This document shows positions 41,606 through 49,925 of a DNA stretch of 64,000 nucleotides, one piece after another. The stretch is taken from contig CP060237.1 of assembly GCA_023898745.1 (NCBI GenBank), positions 124,001-188,000 on the forward strand, in the 5' to 3' direction. Position 1 is the first letter of the stretch. Each line of letters begins with the position of its first letter. A model generated the notes under the pieces. The model did not search any database. It was given only the letters and a program-made list of their open reading frames with translations, and was not told the origin of the DNA. The stretch is from Alphaproteobacteria bacterium. GTDB lineage: Bacteria; Pseudomonadota; Alphaproteobacteria; G02398745; G023898745. Position numbers and translations under genes: made by a program.

Positions 41606-44600
41606 ATGGCTTTCATAACAGAATGTCCAAACGGTCCAAAAATTCTAAACGGTGCAATTGTTACTAATGACGGTCAATCATGCTTAGTGGATGACGTAGA
41701 ATTCGGTGAGAATACACCACAACACATCGTATGTTGTAATGGTAGAATCGTTGTGCTTGCAACAGTAGATGCCACTCCAACACAACATGTAATTTATGTT
41801 TTCAACAATGATGAGGATGCTGATCTTACATCAAATCTCTTTCCTCTTAATGTTGGAACAACTAGCGATACATTTAAAGAGCTTGTCTGCTGCGGAACAA
41901 CTATCACAATTTTATTTGAAGATAGCAACTCAGCTTACAAATTTGTAGATGTTCACGCAACAAACGGAACATACATTTTACCAACTTGCAGCAGCACTTG
42001 CTGGAGAGATTTAACTTCAATCAAATGCGGTACGCAAGACGACTTTAACAAACTTGCAAAAACTGTAAAACTTGCTGCAGATAACACAGGTTCCGGTGGC
42101 GGTCTAGGATGCGACTGCACTAGCGCTGCTCAACAGCTTTTCAATAAATGCTCCAACATTACAAAAAACCAAATTGCTATCGCTCTTGCAAATGATAGCT
42201 GTGACTGTAACGCTATTGCGACTGCATTAGCAGATCTTAGCAATGCCGCTGCAAAAGGACAAGCACGTGCTGACGAAATTGCTGCTGCATTAAAACAATC
42301 CCCAATGCCAAACTGTTCATGTCAAGAAGTAGCTTCAGCTTTGCTAAGTCTTGCAACTAAACTATTTGAAACCAATGCAAGCAATCAAGATAAAGCTAAC
42401 ATTATTGCAAAAGCAATGAAAAATGTAAATTGCTGCTGTCAAACAGAAATTGGCGCTGCGCTTTACACAACATTCCAAAGTCAATTTATGAACATGACTC
42501 AAGAACTTGCAAACCTTATCGCTATGGCAATGAAAGATGCAGGCTGCACATGCACAGAAATCGCGCAAGCTTTAGCGGGAATTGAACAAAATGTGTTTAA
42601 CGTAAACCAAATTATTCTTGCAATGACAATGGCGTGCTGCACTTGTAAGCAAGTTAAGGATGCAATTGAAACAATTAGTGGAGACAATTCTCTAACACTT
42701 ACTACAAGCGTTGGTGATAACCAAGTGATCCTTCTTGATGGTGACGAAAAAATCTTCTGCTGCGTAGGAAGAAATGACTGCGGTGAAGTAGAGCATTATT
42801 TCTTTATCCTTGAAGCGGGTGGAATGTCTTCAACAGACACAACAGAAACTCAAGGCGCTTACCAACTATTCGTTTTCGATAATGCTGGTAAGTTAAAAAC
42901 AGCTAGTCCTATTGGCGGCGTTCTTACAAATGAAGATTTTGACTACGATGCAAATACTATCGAATTTGCATGCTGCTACCGCGTTATCTTCTTAATTGAT
43001 GCAAATGGTGTTGTAATCAAATTAACATTTGATGACAATGGCGCTTTAGATACAACTCCAACAGAAGGAACTGAAAATCTTACGCCTCTTGCAAAAGATG
43101 AAGAAAGTGAACATCTTGTATGTTGCAATGAAAAGCTTATACAAATCATTCGCCATAAAACAACAAAATTATTCGCATTCTCAGACACAAAATGCTGGTT
43201 CGGTTCAGAGTGTCATGAATTTGTTTCTGCATTCTGTTGCGATAATGGAGATGACAAAGAGTTGTTTGTATTGTTAAAAGCATACGGAGAATACTTCTTG
43301 TACTTATTTGACGTTTCTGGCGATAATCCAGTGCAAAAATTTGTAAACTTTAAAAACAAAAGCACTGATTCTCGCATTATCTTTGCAAACTCTGTATTGC
43401 CAACAGCAACATCAGAGCAAAACTATCTTATCGTTCTTAACAATGATGGAACTCTTCGTTTCTGTCAAAGAAACTACGCAAAAGGTCATGTTGTAGACAC
43501 AATCGATTGTTGTGAACTTGGTTGTGATAAAGATAGTCAAAAAGAAATCATTGTAATCACACGCGATTTAAGTCTTCAATTATGGTTGTTTGTTTTCAAC
43601 TTCGAAGGTAGCCCACTTCCAAGATTTGGTTTCCCAATTGGAAAAGAAGGCGATATGCTAACTAAGTTAAAATGCTGTGGGGAAAGTGCATCAGATTCTA
43701 TCTCCATCACTTTAGTGAATACAGCAGGCAGATACAAATTGCTTGGTTATAACAATAAAGGAGAAGCGGTAGACTTTGATTGCAAAACTTGCACTCCTGA
43801 AAGAGATGATTTTAATACTTATGCAGAATACTATCAGTTCTTATTAGACACAAAATGCGCTTGTAGAGGTGATGTTGCACATCTTATTGAAATTGCAAAA
43901 GAAATTTTTGCGCAAGATACAAACTGCTCATGCGCAAGTGTTATCGCTACTATTCAAGATCTTCTTATCACAAGAGGACTTGAAAGACACTTACAAATTA
44001 AACAAATCTTAGATGCACTTCCAGAAGGTGAATGTAATTCTTGTCTTACATTTGCAAAAGTGTTGAGAAATATTCTAGGATTAACACCTACGAATATCGC
44101 AAGAGCGCTGAAAGCATCAGACTGTTCATGTTCTACTATTACCTCAATCCTTAAGGGGTCAGAATTGAACTTGAATCTTGATTCAGAAGAAGCTGCTCAA
44201 ATTTTGAAAGATGCTGGATGTACATGTGAAGAAATTTTCAACTCTGGCGCTTTATCAGGAGATTTGGTGCAACATGCGCAAACACTTAAAAATATTGGCT
44301 GCCCTTGTCAAGATATTATCAATATCCCAGCAGTTCAAAATAACCCAGTAAAAGCATTTTGTTGCGATCTAGATGGCGACGGGGAAAAAGAAGGTGTAAT
44401 CGTTGAGCAAGCAGAAAGTGGTCAACACACAATCAGCATCTTAGCTGACTTTGGCGCGCCTCGCGACTTATTGCTTGGAGATGCATGTGACGAGTTACTA
44501 AACGTATCTTGTTGTGACATCAACCGTGACGGAGTTAACGAAATTATGGCTGTTATGGAAACTCCATCTGGAGATCTTCAAATCTTCGTTATTGACGGAA

Positions 44601-46192
44601 CAGGCAACATGACAGTTGTTTGCCCTGAAGATGAAGTTAAGTGTGACGAAAACCGTATTATCTTCTTCACATTTGAAGGAGAAGCGAAAATCTTCCACTT
44701 AAGCAATAGCCACAACATGTCCCTATCCTTCTGTCCAAAATTCTTAAGGTGTGTGACAAATCAAAAGCTAGAACGTGTATTCTGCTGCAATGATAACATT
44801 GTGATGACATTTAAAGACGAAGAAACGCACTCCGTGTACTTCTTAAGCAAAGCAACAGGAGCTGTGGTATTCTCAAAAACGGTTGAGAACTTCCTAAACG
44901 CGTTCTGCTGCACAGTTGGAAAAAACGAAGCTGCACAAGAGTTGTTATTCATCGTAACAAAAGATGGTAAATTGAATGCGTTTAAGTCTGTACAAAACGA
45001 AGGTGGAAAATATGTAATAGAAGCTGTTACATTTGACGAAGCTGTACAAACAAAACGTTGTGATCTAGATGGTGATAACACAGAAGAAAGAACATTCATC
45101 TTTAAACTTAACGGTATTTACCAACTTCTTGTATTAAAAGAAGGCGGAGAAGTAGTGTGCTGCCCTACTGAGCTTGGAGCAGGCCACTTAGAAAACTGGA
45201 TCTGCTGTGCGCAAGATAACGGTGAGGCGTGCTTAATTATCGCAATCGAAAACGACAACCTTATCAAACTGTCTGTTTATACTAAAGATTGTGAGAAAGT
45301 TTTTGGATCAAAAACAATCGGTGATACAGGTAGCGAGCTGTTCTCCCTATTCTGCTGTGGAGAAAAAATCGGTGCGGTATTAAAAGACGGCGCAAAATAC
45401 ACAGTTCTTTTCCTTGATAAAACTGGAAAAGTAATTGAGTCGAATGAAGATGTAGAGTTTCTACTATGCGACTGCAATGCAGATGGAAAAGATGAATTTG
45501 TTTTCTACTACAAAGAGGATGGGCACTATCAATTCTTAGGAGTTGATGCTGCAGGATTATTGATGTTCTGCCCTGTAAGAGTTGGAAAAAGCTCAAACGA
45601 ATTGTTGGAAGTAAAATGTTGCGCAAACAACATCCTTGTTGTGCAAAAGAACAGCGCTGAACAAAACAAATTATTCCTTCTAACATGCGATGGAGATTTG
45701 AAAATTAATGGTGAGCCAGTTGGTCACTGCCATGAAAGATTCATCGGTGTAACATGCTGTGATGCAAACGATGATGGAGAGCTTGAGATTCTTGTAAGCA
45801 TTAGAAACAAGTTTAAATTGTTCTACCTATACGCGTTTACATTAACAGGTAAGCCTGTAAGATTGTACGAATTGAAAGCACAATCTTGTGACGTTGATGA
45901 CGACTTGGAAGATGAAATTGTCTTCACATTCGCAATCGGCGGAAAGAGCAAAATCGTAACTATGAAGAAGAACGGTACATTCTTATACTGCCCACAAGAA
46001 GGCTGCCCTCTTCACGGTCACCACGGACCTCACGGTGATTACAAGCATTTTGATGAGAAGTATAATCAGCACCACTATCATGGAAAACCTGACTATAGAG
46101 GATCTCAAAACGACCATGATAAAGAACCTCATGGACCTTACCTTCCATACGAAGGACGTCCTGACCACAAAGATGACGAAGGTTCATACTAA
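41606..46192 (+). CDS. Giant cysteine-rich protein with FG-GAP-like blades and helical Cys-x-Cys repeats
   Basis: A 1528-residue protein without signal peptide, with about 89 cysteines (nearly 6%). Two designs alternate. One is blades of 40-60 residues, each opening with a Cys-Cys pair and often a calcium-loop-like acidic stretch (KAFCCDLDGDGEKEGVIV, NVSCCDINRDGVNEIMAV, IGVTCCDANDDGELEILV), like FG-GAP/VCBS propeller repeats. The other is two helical blocks (residues about 168-355 and 730-908) of repeats such as MKDAGCTCTEIAQALAG and LKDAGCTCEEIF. The C-terminus is His/Pro/Gly/Asp-rich (PLHGHHGPHGDYKHF). A strong promoter precedes it and the fused sheath gene follows 136 bases later. Its function is unknown; a link to the contractile apparatus is an inference. 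Confidence 0.75.
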   Translation: MAFITECPNGPKILNGAIVTNDGQSCLVDDVEFGENTPQHIVCCNGRIVVLATVDATPTQHVIYVFNNDEDADLTSNLFPLNVGTTSDTFKELVCCGTTITILFEDSNSAYKFVDVHATNGTYILPTCSSTCWRDLTSIKCGTQDDFNKLAKTVKLAADNTGSGGGLGCDCTSAAQQLFNKCSNITKNQIAIALANDSCDCNAIATALADLSNAAAKGQARADEIAAALKQSPMPNCSCQEVASALLSLATKLFETNASNQDKANIIAKAMKNVNCCCQTEIGAALYTTFQSQFMNMTQELANLIAMAMKDAGCTCTEIAQALAGIEQNVFNVNQIILAMTMACCTCKQVKDAIETISGDNSLTLTTSVGDNQVILLDGDEKIFCCVGRNDCGEVEHYFFILEAGGMSSTDTTETQGAYQLFVFDNAGKLKTASPIGGVLTNEDFDYDANTIEFACCYRVIFLIDANGVVIKLTFDDNGALDTTPTEGTENLTPLAKDEESEHLVCCNEKLIQIIRHKTTKLFAFSDTKCWFGSECHEFVSAFCCDNGDDKELFVLLKAYGEYFLYLFDVSGDNPVQKFVNFKNKSTDSRIIFANSVLPTATSEQNYLIVLNNDGTLRFCQRNYAKGHVVDTIDCCELGCDKDSQKEIIVITRDLSLQLWLFVFNFEGSPLPRFGFPIGKEGDMLTKLKCCGESASDSISITLVNTAGRYKLLGYNNKGEAVDFDCKTCTPERDDFNTYAEYYQFLLDTKCACRGDVAHLIEIAKEIFAQDTNCSCASVIATIQDLLITRGLERHLQIKQILDALPEGECNSCLTFAKVLRNILGLTPTNIARALKASDCSCSTITSILKGSELNLNLDSEEAAQILKDAGCTCEEIFNSGALSGDLVQHAQTLKNIGCPCQDIINIPAVQNNPVKAFCCDLDGDGEKEGVIVEQAESGQHTISILADFGAPRDLLLGDACDELLNVSCCDINRDGVNEIMAVMETPSGDLQIFVIDGTGNMTVVCPEDEVKCDENRIIFFTFEGEAKIFHLSNSHNMSLSFCPKFLRCVTNQKLERVFCCNDNIVMTFKDEETHSVYFLSKATGAVVFSKTVENFLNAFCCTVGKNEAAQELLFIVTKDGKLNAFKSVQNEGGKYVIEAVTFDEAVQTKRCDLDGDNTEERTFIFKLNGIYQLLVLKEGGEVVCCPTELGAGHLENWICCAQDNGEACLIIAIENDNLIKLSVYTKDCEKVFGSKTIGDTGSELFSLFCCGEKIGAVLKDGAKYTVLFLDKTGKVIESNEDVEFLLCDCNADGKDEFVFYYKEDGHYQFLGVDAAGLLMFCPVRVGKSSNELLEVKCCANNILVVQKNSAEQNKLFLLTCDGDLKINGEPVGHCHERFIGVTCCDANDDGELEILVSIRNKFKLFYLYAFTLTGKPVRLYELKAQSCDVDDDLEDEIVFTFAIGGKSKIVTMKKNGTFLYCPQEGCPLHGHHGPHGDYKHFDEKYNQHHYHGKPDYRGSQNDHDKEPHGPYLPYEGRPDHKDDEGSY

Positions 46193-46208
46193 TTCTTTAG
46201 TCTAACCT

Positions 46209-46256
46209 GCGACCATCCATATGGATCATCACGGCGCTCCGCGCCTCGTGCTGACA
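46209..46256. repeat. Dispersed palindromic element, half copy
   Basis: CGACCATCCATATGGATCAT then CACGGCGCTCCGCGCC and TCGTGCTGACA. It lies between the giant gene and the sheath fusion gene. Confidence 0.7.
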
Positions 46257-46328
46257 ATTCTCCCTTTAACCTTTTATTAAATTCCACTTCCCTACTCTAT
46301 GGTTAGAGAAAGAATATAGATTTTTGAA

Positions 46329-48275
46329 ATGTCACTCAGCATTCAAAAACAATTGCGCTACATTCGCCCGCCACGCGTACAAATCACATATGATGTTGAA
46401 ATTGGAGATGCAATTGAAAAGAAGGAACTTCCATTTGTTGTGGGTATATTAGCCGACTTATCTGGAGCAAGAACCACAGACCTTCCAAGCATTAAAGAAA
46501 GAAAGTTTGTGGAAATTGATGCAGACAATTTCAATGATGTGTTGAAATCTGTGCAACCAACGCTCAACTTTAACGTTGATAATATGTTAATAGATCAGTC
46601 AAAGGCTAAAACACGTGTGCAACTCAAAATCAATTTCACACTGAATACGATTGATGACTTTAATCCCAACAGAATCGTCAAAATTATCCCGGACCTAAAA
46701 GTATTATATGAAAGACGATCCAGTTTAAAGGATTTAGCTACAAAAATTGATGGTAATGAGCGCCTTGAAGAGTTTTTAACAAACTTAATTCAAAAATCTG
46801 GTGATATGACTGCGCTTAGCAAAGAAGTTGATGATTTCAATAAATCGCAAAAAGTTGGCAAACAACTTACGACACTCTTAGATGATATCAAAGTTCTACG
46901 CGACCCTTCAAATCCGAAAACATGCGTTGATATGATAGGCGCCTTTTTGGATACATATGATAAAAACTTCGCAACTCCGATGGGCGCGCTTATGAATGCA
47001 ATAGCAGACTTAGACAAAAAGCTGGGTGATCAACTAGATTTAATTTTACATCATCCAGATTTTCTCGCTTTAGAAGGGTCTTGGAGAGGTCTTTTATACC
47101 TTGTAAGTAAAACACCAAGCGGACCACATTTGAAGCTACGCGTTCTTAATATTTCTAAGAAAGAAATTCAAAAGGACTTGGAGTCTGCGATCTCATTTGA
47201 TCAAAGCAAACTGTTTAAGAAAATTTATGAAGAAGAGTATGGTACTTTTGGCGGCGCTCCATACTCTTGTTTAGTGGGTGACTTTTATTTTGGAAGATCC
47301 TTTGAAGATATTGAAATCTTAGAAAAATTAACAGGCCTAGCAGCAGCTGCATTAGCGCCGCTTATCACAGCATCTGATCCGTCTCTATTTGACTTGGATT
47401 CATTTGAACACTTAGCAATTCCGCGCGATTTATCTAAAGTGTTTGAATCTGTCGAATTAGCAAAATGGAATTCTTTAAGAGCGTCCGAAGATTCGCGCTA
47501 TCTTGCTATGACCATGCCACGCGTTATGATTCGTAACCCTTATTCACGTCAATCGATTGAAGTCGATGGATTAAATTACGAAGAAACAATTGATGGCAGA
47601 GATAGCTCTAAATTCTGTTGGACAAACTGCGCATATATTCTAGCAGAACGTATTACAAGCGCGTTTGGACAATTTGGCTGGACAGTTGCTGTGCGAGGTG
47701 TTGAAGGCGGTGGTATCGTAGAAGATCTACCAGCTTACACCTTCAAAACACCTGATGGCGACACAACCTTGAAGTGCCCAACAGAGGTTGCGATCACAGA
47801 TCGTCGTGAAAAAGAATTGAGTGACCTTGGATTTATTTCCTTATGTCACTGCAAAGGTAAAGATTTTGCAGCATTCTTTGGAGGTCAAACAGCACAAAAG
47901 CCAAAATTGTATAACAAAGATGAGGCAAACTCTAATGCAGCATTGTCAGCAAGACTGCCTTATATACTGGTTGCGTCTCGCTTCGCACACTATATTAAAG
48001 TTATGATGCGTGATAAAATTGGCTCTTTTATGGCAAGATCTGAAGTTGAAACATATCTAAATAACTGGCTTGCAGATTATGTACTCTTAAACGATGAAGC
48101 TTCACAAAGCATCAAAGCGCAATATCCACTGAGAGAAGCGCGCGTTGAAGTGTTTGATATTCCAGGCAAACCTGGGTCATATAAATCAGTTGTATATTTA
48201 AGGCCGCACTATCAAATGGAGGAACTGACTGTATCCATCCGTTTGGTTGCGACATTACCGCCACCTGCGAAATGA
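46329..48275 (+). CDS. Natural TssB-TssC fusion: T6SS contractile sheath protein
   Basis: A 648-residue single protein containing both type VI sheath subunits. Residues 1-160 are TssB/VipA: RPPRVQITYDVEIGDAIEKK, ELPFVVGILADLSG, RKFVEIDADNFNDVL, then LKDLATKIDGNERLEEFL. From about residue 200 TssC/VipB begins: LILHHPDFLALEGSWRGLLY, KLRVLNISKKEIQKDLESA, SLVGDFYF-like CLVGDFYFGRSFEDIEIL, RDLSKVFE, DSRYLAMTMPRVMIRNPY, VRGVEGGGIVEDLPAYTF, ITDRREKELSDLGF, and YLRPHYQMEELTVSIRL at the end. The join has no stop or frameshift. Other T6SS genes are not in the window. The start follows an AAAGAA-type weak ribosome-binding site. Confidence 0.9.
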   Translation: MSLSIQKQLRYIRPPRVQITYDVEIGDAIEKKELPFVVGILADLSGARTTDLPSIKERKFVEIDADNFNDVLKSVQPTLNFNVDNMLIDQSKAKTRVQLKINFTLNTIDDFNPNRIVKIIPDLKVLYERRSSLKDLATKIDGNERLEEFLTNLIQKSGDMTALSKEVDDFNKSQKVGKQLTTLLDDIKVLRDPSNPKTCVDMIGAFLDTYDKNFATPMGALMNAIADLDKKLGDQLDLILHHPDFLALEGSWRGLLYLVSKTPSGPHLKLRVLNISKKEIQKDLESAISFDQSKLFKKIYEEEYGTFGGAPYSCLVGDFYFGRSFEDIEILEKLTGLAAAALAPLITASDPSLFDLDSFEHLAIPRDLSKVFESVELAKWNSLRASEDSRYLAMTMPRVMIRNPYSRQSIEVDGLNYEETIDGRDSSKFCWTNCAYILAERITSAFGQFGWTVAVRGVEGGGIVEDLPAYTFKTPDGDTTLKCPTEVAITDRREKELSDLGFISLCHCKGKDFAAFFGGQTAQKPKLYNKDEANSNAALSARLPYILVASRFAHYIKVMMRDKIGSFMARSEVETYLNNWLADYVLLNDEASQSIKAQYPLREARVEVFDIPGKPGSYKSVVYLRPHYQMEELTVSIRLVATLPPPAK

Positions 48276-48296
48276 TGTATTGCGGACACAAAGAGT

Positions 48297-48382
48297 CGTC
48301 ATGGCCAGCGTGCCGTAGCCTAAGCGTAGGCAGCATGACCACCCCTATGGATCACCGCGGGGCCACGCCCCTCGTGATGACG
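48297..48382. repeat. Dispersed palindromic element, full copy
   Basis: CGTCATGGCCAGCGTGCCGT, then GGATCACCGCGGGGCCACGC and CCCTCGTGATGACG. Its end runs into GAGGA, eight bases before the dprA ATG. Confidence 0.8.
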
Positions 48383-48390
48383 AGGATATC

Positions 48391-49479
48391 ATGACGCCAC
48401 CGCACTGTCTTACAACCCTCGAATGCATTAAAACAAAAGGCATCGGCCCAAAAAAATTCTGGGATATTTTAAAGTTTCATAACAACGATATCGAAAGAGC
48501 AAAAACCTTTATTGTAAATAACGGATTTAAGATTCCTGACGTATCAAAAATTATCAAAACACATAAAAAACTTGGCATTCAAATGCTGTGCTTTTGCGAT
48601 AAACGTTACCCAAAATCCTTAAGCAGTATACATAATCCACCGCCTGTTTTGTTTTATAAGGGGAATTTAGATCTTCTGAATAAAAACACTATCGCAATTG
48701 TTGGTGCACGAAATGCATCTTATGCCGGACAAAATCTGAGCTTTAAAATTGCACAAACCTTAGCTGAAGCTCATGATATTACCGTTGTATCAGGACTCGC
48801 CAAAGGCATAGACACTAGCGCCCATAAAGGGTCATTTGAAAGGGGCTGCATTGCTGTTGTGGCGCAAGGCTTGGATATCTTCTACCCTCCAGAAAATACA
48901 AAATTATATAAAAATATTTTGGATAATAATGGACTTATTCTTTCAGAACTCGAAGCAGGCATTCCCCCAAACGCCTTTTCTTTCCCTGTTAGAAATCGCA
49001 TCATTGCCGGACTTTCAAAAGGTATTGTAATTATTGAAGCGGCCTTTCAATCTGGTACATTAAGCACAGCAAAATCTGGCGTTGAGTTTGGAAAAGATAT
49101 TTTTGTTGTGCCAGGCTCGCCTTTTGATCCACGTTATAAAGGATCACATAAGTTGATTAAAGATGGAGCAATACTTGTGGAAAATGCAAATGATATTGTG
49201 GAGCATCTAAATCTAGACCGTCATGGCGGGACTTGCGAAGCAAGGTGTGACCATCCAATGGATCACCACGGCGCTTCGCACCTCGTGATGACGGAGCAAC
49301 AGCAAGATGACGACCATATCATATTCAACGCTATGATTATAAATGAACCCATATCCCTTGAAGAACTCTCGCAACATCTCAAACTCACACCACAAGTTCT
49401 ACTTTCTGCCCTCACACAATTTGAAATTGAAGGAAAAATTCAAAAACACCCGGACGGCCGCTTTTTAAGACGAACATGA
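48391..49479 (+). CDS. dprA: DNA processing protein DprA
   Basis: A 362-residue DprA/Smf protein, which loads RecA on incoming single-stranded DNA during transformation. An N-terminal SAM-like segment (CIKTKGIGPKKFWDIL) precedes the Rossmann domain: YPKSLSSIHNPPPVLFYKGN, IVGARNASYAGQNLS, VVSGLAKGIDTSAHKGSF, FSFPVRNRIIAGLSKGIVII and VVPGSPFDPRYKGSHKLIKD. A winged-helix domain ends the protein (EPISLEELSQHLKLTPQVLL). Between the two domains about 25 residues are encoded by an in-frame palindromic element. The ribosome-binding site GAGGA is the tail of another copy. Confidence 0.94.
   Translation: MTPPHCLTTLECIKTKGIGPKKFWDILKFHNNDIERAKTFIVNNGFKIPDVSKIIKTHKKLGIQMLCFCDKRYPKSLSSIHNPPPVLFYKGNLDLLNKNTIAIVGARNASYAGQNLSFKIAQTLAEAHDITVVSGLAKGIDTSAHKGSFERGCIAVVAQGLDIFYPPENTKLYKNILDNNGLILSELEAGIPPNAFSFPVRNRIIAGLSKGIVIIEAAFQSGTLSTAKSGVEFGKDIFVVPGSPFDPRYKGSHKLIKDGAILVENANDIVEHLNLDRHGGTCEARCDHPMDHHGASHLVMTEQQQDDDHIIFNAMIINEPISLEELSQHLKLTPQVLLSALTQFEIEGKIQKHPDGRFLRRT
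49219..49292. repeat. Dispersed palindromic element inserted in frame in dprA
   Basis: CGTCATGGCGGGACTTGCGA and GTGTGACCATCC, then GGATCACCACGGCGCTTCGC and ACCTCGTGATGACGG. The encoded linker includes RHGGTCEARCDHPMDHHGAS. Confidence 0.88.
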
Positions 49480-49522
49480 AAATGCTACAGTAAATTATAC
49501 GAAAAATTCAAAAAAATCGCTT

Positions 49523-49855
49523 ATGCCTAAAGTTACTTTTGTTTATGGTGATGGAGAAGAAAAAACTGTCGAAGCGCCTGTTGGAATTTCCTTGCTCGAA
49601 GTTGCGCATCAAAATGAAATTCCTCTAGAAGGTGCATGCGAAGGATCTCTTGCGTGCTCAACCTGCCATGTTGTTGTTGATGATGCATGGTTTTCAAAAC
49701 TTAAGGCCGCGGAAGAAGCTGAAGAAGATATGTTGGATATGGCATTTGGTTTAACCAAAACATCTAGGCTTGGATGTCAGATTCTTATGTCAGATGAATT
49801 GGATGGATTAAAAGTTTATTTACCGGATGAAAGTCGTCATTTAGCGTTTGATTAA
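49523..49855 (+). CDS. fdx: 2Fe-2S ferredoxin (ISC type)
   Basis: A 110-residue adrenodoxin-type ferredoxin. It has MPKVTFVYGDGEEKTVEAPV, GACEGSLACSTCHVVVDD (C-x5-C-x2-C) and RLGCQI (fourth Cys), followed by the LDGLKVYLPDESRHL end typical of ISC-operon ferredoxins. It donates electrons in Fe-S cluster assembly and possibly to other redox partners. In most proteobacteria it sits with hscBA/isc genes, but none are adjacent here; dprA precedes it. Confidence 0.92.
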   Translation: MPKVTFVYGDGEEKTVEAPVGISLLEVAHQNEIPLEGACEGSLACSTCHVVVDDAWFSKLKAAEEAEEDMLDMAFGLTKTSRLGCQILMSDELDGLKVYLPDESRHLAFD

Positions 49856-49878
49856 GCAACGCTTGTAATTGGCTAAAA

Positions 49879-49924
49879 TATGATACATCATACAATAGTT
49901 ACGGCTAATATATGATGCATCATA
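49879..49924 (+). promoter_or_regulatory. Twin palindromic operator-like sites
   Basis: A 22-base direct repeat, GGCTAA(A/T)ATATGAT(A/G)CATCATA, occurs at 49871-49892 and 49903-49924, 32 bases apart (about three helical turns). Its 14-base core TATGATGCATCATA is a perfect palindrome in the second copy and nearly perfect in the first. The second ends one base before the start codon of the DUF4143 ATPase gene. Confidence 0.6.
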
Positions 49925-49925
49925 A

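Noticed and set aside
45277..46187. Several ORFs on the minus strand within the 3' part of the giant Cys-rich gene.
   Set aside because: Their composition mirrors the TGC/GAT-rich sense codons, they overlap each other, and the plus-strand protein has coherent repeats.
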